Below are positions 48,075 through 54,510 of a stretch of DNA of 64,000 nucleotides, one piece after another. The notes below the pieces were generated by a model. The model searched no databases. It was not told the origin of the DNA and worked only from the letters and a program-made list of their open reading frames with translations. The DNA is from Hyphomicrobium methylovorum (lineage in GTDB: Bacteria; Pseudomonadota; Alphaproteobacteria; Rhizobiales; Hyphomicrobiaceae). How positions within the stretch are numbered: position 1 is the stretch's first letter; every line of letters starts with the position of its first letter. A program made the position numbers and the translations under genes. The stretch is taken from NCBI RefSeq assembly GCF_013626205.1, contig NZ_QHJE01000001.1, positions 744,001 through 808,000 on the forward strand. The letters are read 5' to 3'.

Positions 48075-48881
48075 ATGCTGAGTTCATTGCGGCCGTTGTT
48101 AATGTTCCTTTGCGTCCTGCTGGCCGCGTGCGTTGCATCCGCTACCGCTGGCGCCGCCGAAACCGATTTGGACCGCAGCCGCATTGCGGCGCGCCTCAAG
48201 GCTGCCTATCCCGAGTTCGTCTCTGGTATCGACGGGACGTCGGTTGTCTTCCTGGACGGTACGCGTCTCCTCTTCGACGATGGCAAAGCGAAATCGGCTG
48301 AGGAACGACTCGCGGATCCAGATATCGACGACATGTTCCGTCAGCCCTATCCATGGGGCGCTTCGCTCACGCCGCCAGAGCATGACTCCGATCCCGGTCG
48401 TGCGCGGAACGCTGCGTTCTTCAGCAAGATCTACGGCGATTGCCGAAAGCCAGGATTCGCACGATCACTTGCGCGCGTAGCCTGGCTGCCCAAACGCTCC
48501 AAGCAGACCCTGCTCTTCACGACCGTAAATGGCGCCGCGAAAAAGCTGCAAGCCGTCAGCGACGAACTGGATGCGCTGCCCTCCAAGTTCGACGTTTTCC
48601 TTGTGCCATCTGCGGGAACGTACATTTGCCGGCCGATTGCGGGGACGAACCGTCTCTCCGCTCATGGGTATGGCATCGCCATCGATATTGGCGTGAAGCG
48701 TTCGGACTATTGGCGCTGGAACAAGCACGGCGCGAACGGCGCCCCGCGCTACCGGAACGAGGTGCCGGAGGAGATCGTCAAGATCTTCGAGAAACACGGG
48801 TTCATCTGGGGCGGCCGCTGGTATCACTACGACACCATGCATTTCGAGTACCGGCCCGAGCTGGTAGATCTGATCGATTAG
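48075..48881 (+). CDS. M15-family D-alanyl-D-alanine carboxypeptidase-like protein
   Basis: A 268-residue exported metallopeptidase of peptidoglycan. A signal segment (about 5-27) has a Cys in LLAACVASA, possibly a lipobox. The zinc domain (about 140-268) has SAHGYGIAIDIGV (His, Asp ligands) and WGGRWYHYDTMHFEYRPEL (third His). These are the M15C motifs of phage-type L-alanyl-D-glutamate peptidases and VanY-like enzymes. ATG 48075 gives the signal peptide; it is downstream of an in-frame start at 48021. tRNA-Gln lies 168 bp further. Confidence 0.85.
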   Translation: MLSSLRPLLMFLCVLLAACVASATAGAAETDLDRSRIAARLKAAYPEFVSGIDGTSVVFLDGTRLLFDDGKAKSAEERLADPDIDDMFRQPYPWGASLTPPEHDSDPGRARNAAFFSKIYGDCRKPGFARSLARVAWLPKRSKQTLLFTTVNGAAKKLQAVSDELDALPSKFDVFLVPSAGTYICRPIAGTNRLSAHGYGIAIDIGVKRSDYWRWNKHGANGAPRYRNEVPEEIVKIFEKHGFIWGGRWYHYDTMHFEYRPELVDLID

Positions 48882-48982
48882 CGCGGTGGCCCAGCGCGCC
48901 GCACGGCAAGCGGCTGGCTGGGCTCTGGCCTCGGCGCGACAGAACGGCCCTGGACGGCTGCCGAATTCAGACAGGTGCCAGC

Positions 48983-49011
48983 TTGCGAACCCGATGCGCG
49001 GCTGCTATGAC
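48983..49011 (+). promoter_or_regulatory. Putative sigma-70-type promoter of tRNA-Gln
   Basis: TTGCGA (48983-48988), 17-bp spacer, TATGAC (49006-49011). Transcription would begin near 49018, about 32 bp before the tRNA. The match is partial, so this is a candidate only. Confidence 0.4.
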
Positions 49012-49049
49012 CCGCGCTCCGGCGGACATCGTCCGCTCGATCCCGGCAT

Positions 49050-49123
49050 TGGGGGATCGTCTAATGGTAGGACTGCAGACTCTGACTCTGCCTGTCTAGG
49101 TTCGAATCCTAGTCCCCCAGCCA
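49050..49123 (+). tRNA. tRNA-Gln (anticodon CUG)
   Basis: A full cloverleaf can be drawn. The acceptor stem TGGGGGA pairs with TCCCCCA. The D arm is GTCT-AATGGTA-GGAC, and the anticodon stem GCAGA/TCTGC has loop CTCTGAC, giving anticodon CTG. The T arm is CTAGG-TTCGAAT-CCTAG. The discriminator G is at 49120, and CCA is encoded (49121-49123). It decodes CAG. A more AT-rich accessory patch begins right after it. Confidence 0.95.
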
Positions 49124-49581
49124 CAGCTTGCTAGCCCATTGAATGTTCTTGGGACTTCGGCCCAGTTCGACTGTCCGAACCACGAGGCTAGACTCTAGCT
49201 CCCCCAATGTTCCCACATCGGTCAATTTACGAGCAGCCTATGCGCCTCGTCTTCGCGAAATTGCTTACCAGCAACCTCCGCTATTTCGCTTCAAGCCTCT
49301 TCTCGGCTGCCGTACTGACGATTTCATAATCATCGATACCTTGGTGAACAAAGCAAACTTCCAGTTGGCATTAGTACCGACAAATCATCAGTCATCTGCC
49401 GTGTCGCCAAGAATAAAAGAGGAGCGCTAGTTGAGCGTCGAGCTCTCCGACTAAGGCGGCATGACGCCCGTAATGGTAACGATCGGCGATCGACCTTGGA
49501 ATTGACCAATCTTTATCCGATAACGAGGAGCTGCTTCATTCGCAGTGGCGGAACAATTCCTCGCTACTTTGCTCGTAAATA
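49124..49581. other. Gene-poor, AT-richer stretch downstream of tRNA-Gln
   Basis: About 458 bp without a convincing gene. The only open frame (49143-49430, plus strand) has no ribosome-binding site or recognisable domain. A small palindrome GCTAGACTCTAGC lies near 49184-49198 next to CTCCCCC. This could be decayed DNA at the edge of an accessory insertion. No integrase gene and no second copy of the tRNA 3' end were found. Confidence 0.4.
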
Positions 49582-49980
49582 TTACACTTCTAAACGACCC
49601 AATGTAATATCCATTCTCAATTTCTGCGACGCCAACTTGGAAAGCCGTGCATCGTTTATGCTGAGGGTAATTTTCGAACTACTTTCGCCCAATATAAATA
49701 TGTCAACCTTCGCCAACTGAACTCCTAAAATTTGATGTATGTTTTCGATGTTTGCTATTTCCAGAACGTTGAGCAACTCGTCCAAATGCACGCAAATATC
49801 GTCCGAAGCGGAATTGGTTTTAAGCATCCATAGGCCGGTTTTAGCAACCACTACGGTACCAGAATTTTTGCCTACAACTTTTTCTCCTTTAGACCAGGAT
49901 TTTGTCGGCAAAACTTTCATGACCTCAGTAACACGAGGAGGATAAAGCTTCTCGCCATACAGATACAACGCAACATCCAT
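49582..49980 (-). CDS. DUF4279-type protein, probable immunity protein of the adjacent RHS toxin
   Basis: A 132-residue protein resembling DUF4279: YLYGEKLYPPRVTEVMKVLPTKSWSKGE at the N-terminus, GLWMLKTNS in the middle, then LDELLNVLE. DUF4279 genes commonly stand directly behind RHS and other polymorphic toxin tips as cognate immunity proteins. The gene starts 12 bp after the stop of the RHS fragment, same strand. Base composition is clearly more AT-rich than the flanking chromosome, suggesting acquisition. It may still protect against toxin from siblings although the toxin gene is broken. Confidence 0.65.
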   Translation of the reverse strand: MDVALYLYGEKLYPPRVTEVMKVLPTKSWSKGEKVVGKNSGTVVVAKTGLWMLKTNSASDDICVHLDELLNVLEIANIENIHQILGVQLAKVDIFILGESSSKITLSINDARLSKLASQKLRMDITLGRLEV

Positions 49981-49992
49981 ACCCTCTTCCTT

Positions 49993-50700
49993 CTAGTCGC
50001 CAAGATTGCTTGCACTTTCGCCATCGGGACCTATGACATCCCCAGTGTCAGGATTTGTAAAATAGTCGTCATCACCTCGAGATCCAGGGTCATTTTGTTT
50101 GATATCATGAAACTTTCGACGAGTTTCTCTTGGAGCTTTATTATTTCTGCGTCCCCACGCGCCAGCGCCCTTAGGTCCATCCCAATATCCCGGCGGTCGG
50201 CTTGGCATGCACATCGCAATTATCGGTGGCAGTGTGCACGCTGCAAAAGCTAACGGTGATGAATGGCACCAGGGCAGTGCTAATATCTGTTGCCCATCCT
50301 TATCGACAAATCTCTGCGGGCTATCCCCCGCGTACGCATACACACTTGGTCCATCAACAAAACCGAGAGGATCGGGCTGGGTATATCGTCCGGTTGCCGG
50401 GTCGTAGTGGCGGTGCCAATTGTAATTGAGACCTGCTTCGAGCTGGAACCATTGACCTGGGAAGGGGGCGTCGAGCGACTCCGATCCCGTTGGAGAGTGT
50501 GGCGTACGCCAAGCCTTCTAAACCGCTTCCCACACGGAGTTCTTGCTAGCTTTTGTCATAGTGACCGGACGATTGAGGTGATCGACGTGAACGTACAGCG
50601 TAGCGGGTGAAGCCGTATTGACGTTGGTGATGGCAGCGATGGGTCGATCGACCTCAGCTCGTTCTTGCCGCGTCGGTGCGATTTCCGTCTCCGGGAGAAC
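49993..50700 (-). pseudogene. RHS-repeat protein remnant (core C-terminus plus toxin tip), 5' truncated, internal amber codon
   Basis: Minus-strand frame with clear RHS features. From 50697 downward it reads LPETEIAPTRQERAEVDRPI, LYVHVDHLNRPVTMTKAS, VWEAV-stop-KAW, SESLDAPFPGQWFQLEAG, LNYNWHRHYDPATGRYTQPD and PLGFVDGPSVYAYAGDSPQ. The TAG at 50518-50520 replaces the Trp found in VWEAVWKAW of intact RHS proteins (TGG to TAG). Upstream of 50700 the homology stops, so the large YD-repeat shell is missing. The variable tip (about 49993-50290) ends with FHDIKQNDPGSRGDDDYFTNP and GDVIGPDGE, resembling tips of polymorphic toxins, exact type not identified. A GTG at 50343 could still express the tip alone. 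Confidence 0.75.
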
Positions 50701-50769
50701 GAAAATAATAACGATGAGAATTGATCAATCGCCAACCAAAACGATTACAAGAATAGTAAACAGGCTACT

Positions 50770-51120
50770 TTAATCCCTTGCGTCCCTTGAATGCTGTGAC
50801 TTTCGCAATTTATCCAATTCACTCTCACCTACGTGCATGATGGTCACTTCGAAATCCGTTAGAGCAAGATGCGTAGACTGCGCCGGTTTCCTCTTGTCGA
50901 CAACCCAGACATTTGGGATTGCACCAGATCCACTTTTGGCCAAACTGAACAATTCAGACTTCAGGTGCACCTCATAATAATCATCTGACTTAGCGTCCGC
51001 AATTCGCCGAATTTCTTTAGCCAGGTAGAGCAACGCAGGTCTATTTGCATAACATTTTACTTCTCCGTCTTCGATCCAAATACAAAGCCGCGAGTTGGGA
51101 TCTGGCAGGGATTTTGCCAC
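50770..51120 (-). CDS. Putative immunity-type protein (Imm32-like) upstream of the RHS remnant
   Basis: A 116-residue acidic/basic mixed protein with no signal peptide. RPALLYLAKEIRRIADAKSDDYYEVHL followed by SELFSLAKSG resembles the layout of Imm32-like immunity proteins (LA..I segment, then a short histidine-containing strand). The assignment is tentative. It has low GC like its neighbours and lies upstream of the truncated RHS gene on the same strand, consistent with an orphan immunity gene from an earlier toxin module. Confidence 0.5.
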   Translation of the reverse strand: MAKSLPDPNSRLCIWIEDGEVKCYANRPALLYLAKEIRRIADAKSDDYYEVHLKSELFSLAKSGSGAIPNVWVVDKRKPAQSTHLALTDFEVTIMHVGESELDKLRKSQHSRDARD

Positions 51121-51496
51121 GCAAGTTTCTCCGTAGAATTATTGAGGGTGAGTGGCAACAACGTCGGCGCGCAAAGTTGCGGTTGGAAAATGCACAAAGT
51201 CAAGCAGGCCGCGCCAATGTCCCATGACGCTAAGGTTTGGGCTGTGGACTTGGACGATCCACATGTTTCACAGGTTGCGGGTGTTCGTTTGCGATCAATG
51301 AGGCATTGTTTTACTTTGGGCGGCGGAGGATTTCCTAGTTTTACGATCGCGCTAAATGCATCTCACGCCTCTGGATCTGTAGCGATCCGCGTAGACCGCT
51401 GATGCGTCGCTTCTAAGCTTCCCATTTTTTCTTGGTTTGAAGATTTGAGGGGTTTTGAAAAGCTCTGGCGATCGAAACTTACGAATGGAAATCCAT
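51121..51496. other. Region upstream of the sulfur/encapsulin operon
   Basis: About 376 bp without a supported gene. An open frame at 51142-51402 (plus) lacks any domain or ribosome-binding site. The last ~100 bp are AT-richer and should hold the promoter of the sulfate-binding-protein gene; I could not single out a convincing -35/-10 pair or a riboswitch. Confidence 0.4.
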
Positions 51497-52501
51497 ATGA
51501 TCGCCCGACGTCTTGTCGCTCGCTTCGGTTTGGCCGCGGCAGTTGTTTCTTTGCTTCCGTACACCGCCGCGGCGCAGACGGTCATTCTCAATGCGTCCTA
51601 CGACGTTTCTCGAGAGCTTTACAAAGAGATCGACCCGGCATTCGTGGCCGCCTGGAAAAATCAGACTGGCGAAAACGTCGAGGTCAAACAATCTCACGGC
51701 GGCTCGACCAAGCAAGCTCAGGCTGTGGATCAGGGGCTGGACGCCGACGTCGTCACGCTCAATCAAGCGACAGATTTAGACTTTCTCGCAAAGAAGGGAT
51801 TGATCGACAGCGAGTGGCGGAAGCAATTTCCGAACAACGCGGCACCCTACACGACGACGAGCGTCTTTCTCGTAAGGAAAGGCAATCCCAAGAATATCAA
51901 GGATTGGGATGATCTCATTAGAAGCGGTGTGTCGGTCGTCATTCCGAACCCGAAAACGTCCGGAAACGGTCGCTACAGTTATTTGGCGGCGTGGGGCTAC
52001 GCAAAGCGAAAACTCGGCACCGACGATAAAGCACAAGATTTCGTCTCCAAACTATTCGCCAACGTGCCGGTGTTCGATGGCGGCGGTCGCGGCGCGACGA
52101 CTACATTCACGCAGCGCGGAATTGGCGATGTACTCGTATCATTCGAGAACGAAGCTGCCCTCATCAAGTCCGAAATTGACGGAAGCAATTTCGACATCGT
52201 CTATCCGTCGCTGAGCATCGAAGCTGCGCCGCCGGTTGCTGTCGTCCAAAAGGTTGCCAAGGCAAGAAAGACCGAGGCGCTGGCGAAGGGATTCCTTGAT
52301 TTTCTGTATTCGGACGAAGCTCAGAAGATCATCGCGAAACATCACTTCCGTCCGCAAAACGCTGAGATTCTCAGCGCGTCGGGGCTGCCGCAGATCGAAA
52401 CATTCAACGCCGAAACCGAGATCGGGCCATGGTCGGCAATTCAGGCCACCCATTTCGCTGACGGCGGCATCTACGATCAGATCACAACGACACGGCACTA
52501 A
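51497..52501 (+). CDS. sbp: Sulfate-binding periplasmic protein (Sbp/CysP type), first gene of the encapsulin operon
   Basis: A 334-residue substrate-binding protein for sulfate or thiosulfate ABC uptake. A signal peptide (about residues 1-27, ending TAAAQ) precedes the conserved LNASYDVSRELYKEIDPAF and VKQSHGGSTKQAQAV (sulfate-pocket loop), DADVVTLNQATDLDFL, NPKTSGNGRYSYLAAWGYA and VFDGGGRGATTTFTQRGIGDV. The ATG at 51497 was taken; one at 51485 adds four residues. No permease or ATPase genes (cysT, cysW, cysA) are near, so it must use a transporter encoded elsewhere. The next gene, for serine acetyltransferase, starts 36 bp downstream, implying one operon. Confidence 0.93.
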   Translation: MIARRLVARFGLAAAVVSLLPYTAAAQTVILNASYDVSRELYKEIDPAFVAAWKNQTGENVEVKQSHGGSTKQAQAVDQGLDADVVTLNQATDLDFLAKKGLIDSEWRKQFPNNAAPYTTTSVFLVRKGNPKNIKDWDDLIRSGVSVVIPNPKTSGNGRYSYLAAWGYAKRKLGTDDKAQDFVSKLFANVPVFDGGGRGATTTFTQRGIGDVLVSFENEAALIKSEIDGSNFDIVYPSLSIEAAPPVAVVQKVAKARKTEALAKGFLDFLYSDEAQKIIAKHHFRPQNAEILSASGLPQIETFNAETEIGPWSAIQATHFADGGIYDQITTTRH

Positions 52502-52537
52502 TCACTGGATCATCAAGAGACAATTGCGGATACGAAC

Positions 52538-53506
52538 ATGCGTGAGGGTTTTACAGCCAGCATTCAGAGAAGCGGTGCCGCCGAGCGGATCGAAGCGTCG
52601 CCGTGGGATATTGAAGCGATCGTATCGCAATTGCGCGATGCTCGCCGTCGAAGCCATCGGGTCGTCTCTGCGGGTAACCGCAGCGCGCCGATCCCGTCTC
52701 CCGAGTTGCTGCAACAGGTCGTCAACAGGATTTATGCATCTCTCTTTCCGCGGCACGCGGGCGCGGTCGATCACAGCGAAGATGGCCTGACGTACTTCAT
52801 TGGTAGCACGTTGAACGAAGCGTTGGCTCTTTTGGCCGAACAGATCCGCCGCGAGCATGGCTTTGTGGATTACGCGCGCATCAGCGGGACTCACGTTCAC
52901 CAGCCTGCGGAAAAGATCGTCGAGATCTTTGCGGATCGTCTCCCGGGCATCTACGAGCTTCTCGAAAGCGATATTCATGCCGCGTACAGCGGAGACCCTT
53001 CGGCGCGAAGCACTGAAGAGGTTCTGCTCAGTTTTCCGGGTGTGAAGGCGATCATTTATCATCGGATCGCGCACGCGCTGCATTCACTTGGCGCGCCGGT
53101 TGTTGCTCGCATCATTGCGGCGCTCGCACACTCGCAAACGGGTATCGATATTCATCCGGGTGCGCAAATCGGCGGAAGCTTCTTCATCGATCACGGTACC
53201 GGCGTCGTAATAGGCGAGACTGTTATCGTCGGCGAGCGCGTCCGCATCTATCAAGCGGTGACGCTTGGTGCGAAGCGGTTTTCGGTTGATGAGCAAGGCG
53301 CACTCGTCAAAGGCGAGCCGCGACATCCGATCGTCGAAGATGACGTCGTCATCTATGCGGGCGCGACGATACTCGGACGGATCACCATCGGGCACGGATC
53401 ATCGATCGGCGGCAATGTATGGCTGACCCGCAGCGTGCCGCCGCTCAGCACGATCATTCAAGCCCAGGTTCGCAGTGAGACGTTCGATCACGGCGCCGGG
53501 ATCTGA
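52538..53506 (+). CDS. Serine O-acetyltransferase of the EpsC/SrpH type
   Basis: A 322-residue acetyltransferase making O-acetylserine, the carbon skeleton for cysteine. An N-terminal helical extension (about 1-170) precedes the left-handed beta-helix of hexapeptide repeats: TGIDIHPGAQIGGSFFIDHG (catalytic Asp and His; H219), VVIGETVIVGERVRIYQAVTLG and IVEDDVVIYAGATILGRITIG. The C-terminus ends in Ile (DHGAGI), like the CysE tail that docks into CysK. This long SAT form is the one that accompanies family 2A encapsulins (SrpH in cyanobacteria). The shell gene starts 92 bp downstream. Confidence 0.9.
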   Translation: MREGFTASIQRSGAAERIEASPWDIEAIVSQLRDARRRSHRVVSAGNRSAPIPSPELLQQVVNRIYASLFPRHAGAVDHSEDGLTYFIGSTLNEALALLAEQIRREHGFVDYARISGTHVHQPAEKIVEIFADRLPGIYELLESDIHAAYSGDPSARSTEEVLLSFPGVKAIIYHRIAHALHSLGAPVVARIIAALAHSQTGIDIHPGAQIGGSFFIDHGTGVVIGETVIVGERVRIYQAVTLGAKRFSVDEQGALVKGEPRHPIVEDDVVIYAGATILGRITIGHGSSIGGNVWLTRSVPPLSTIIQAQVRSETFDHGAGI

Positions 53507-53522
53507 TTCCAATATAACGTCG

Positions 53523-53561
53523 TTGACGAGTTTCTTCCGCCGCAGATAAGCAAATCTGCGG
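53523..53561 (+). promoter_or_regulatory. Candidate internal promoter with overlapping palindrome upstream of the encapsulin gene
   Basis: TTGACG (53523-53528) and, 16 bp on, GATAAG (53545-53550) form a possible -35/-10 pair. A perfect 8-bp inverted repeat CCGCAGAT (53540-53547) / ATCTGCGG (53554-53561) with a six-base spacer straddles the -10, as an operator would. Transcription would start near 53557, 42 bp before the shell ATG. Alternatively the repeat forms an RNA hairpin that sets differential expression of SAT and shell. Confidence 0.45.
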
Positions 53562-53598
53562 AATTCAATACTCTAATTAAATCGATAATAGGTAATCC

Positions 53599-54510
53599 AT
53601 GGCAGACGAAGTTCAAACGGCATTAGGTGATATCGCCGCCCGGCAATTAGCCAATGCGACAAAGACCGTACCGCAGATGTCGAGCATCACTCCTCGGTGG
53701 CTCGTCCATTTCCTGAGCTGGGTTCCGGTCGAAGCTGGCATCTATCGCGTCAATAAAGTGAAGGACGCCGACAGCGTTGAAGTGGCGTGTTCGTTGCGCG
53801 ACGAGCGAATCTTGCCGCAGACTTTCGTCGATTACGTCGACAATCCCCGCGAATATCTGCTGAGCGCCGTGCAAACGGTTCTCGATATTCATACGCGCGT
53901 ATCAGATCTTTACAGCGTTCCGCATAACCAGATCAAAGAACAGCTTCGGCTGACGATTGAAACGGTGAAGGAACGGCAGGAAAGTGAGCTGCTGAATAAT
54001 AAAGAATACGGCATTATTCCGAATGCGGCGTCGTCTCAGAAAGTCAAGACGCGCTCGGGCGCTCCAACGCCGGATGATCTCGACGAACTCATCTCAAGAG
54101 TCTGGAAAGAGCCCGCATTCTTCCTTGCGCATCCGCTGGCAATCGCCGCTTTCGGTCGCGAATGCACACGCCGCGGTGTTCCTCCGCCGACGATCAATTT
54201 GTTCGGTTCGCCGTTTCTCACGTGGCGCGGAATTCCTTTGGTTCCGTCCGACAAGCTCGACGTAAAGGCCGGCAAGACCAACATTCTGCTGATCCGAACG
54301 GGTGAAGCGAAGCAGGGTGTCGTCGGACTTTTCCAACCTGGATTGCCAGGCGAGTTATCGAAAGGCCTGTCGGTCCGTTTCATGGGCATCAATGATCAGG
54401 CCATCGCATCTTATCTCGTCTCTCTCTACTGCTCGCTTGCCATCCTCACGGATGACGCTGTCGGTGTACTGGAGAACGTGGATGTGACCAAGTACCATGC
54501 CTACAGCTGA
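53599..54510 (+). CDS. Family 2A encapsulin nanocompartment shell protein (SrpI-like)
   Basis: A 303-residue HK97-fold shell protein. It begins MADEVQTALGDIAARQLANA followed by TPRWLVHFLSWVPVEAGIYRVNKV, the extended N-arm typical of family 2 encapsulins. Later conserved stretches are LLSAVQTVLDIHTRVSDLY, KEQLRLTIETVKERQE and EPAFFLAHPLAIAAFGREC, then GLFQPGLPG. There is no inserted cyclic-nucleotide-binding domain, so it is type 2A, not 2B. Such shells are about 24-nm, T=1, 60-subunit cages holding a cysteine desulfurase (established for Synechococcus). Context confirms it: SAT upstream, and the desulfurase start overlaps its last 14 bases. It is not a prophage capsid: no phage genes are nearby. 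Confidence 0.92.
   Translation: MADEVQTALGDIAARQLANATKTVPQMSSITPRWLVHFLSWVPVEAGIYRVNKVKDADSVEVACSLRDERILPQTFVDYVDNPREYLLSAVQTVLDIHTRVSDLYSVPHNQIKEQLRLTIETVKERQESELLNNKEYGIIPNAASSQKVKTRSGAPTPDDLDELISRVWKEPAFFLAHPLAIAAFGRECTRRGVPPPTINLFGSPFLTWRGIPLVPSDKLDVKAGKTNILLIRTGEAKQGVVGLFQPGLPGELSKGLSVRFMGINDQAIASYLVSLYCSLAILTDDAVGVLENVDVTKYHAYS

Noticed and set aside
49050-49220. Integrase attachment-site duplication at tRNA-Gln
   Set aside because: I found no second copy of the tRNA 3' end and no integrase in the window. The palindrome near 49190 only weakly resembles it.
49143-49430. Plus-strand 95-residue frame after tRNA-Gln
   Set aside because: No domain, no ribosome-binding site and an odd composition; probably decayed DNA.
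51142-51402. Plus-strand 86-residue frame upstream of sbp
   Set aside because: No domain or ribosome-binding site, and it overlaps the expected promoter zone.
53599-54510. HK97-fold protein as a prophage major capsid
   Set aside because: No terminase, portal, protease or tail genes are near. The sequence matches family 2A shells, and the coupled cysteine desulfurase and SAT fit the encapsulin operon.
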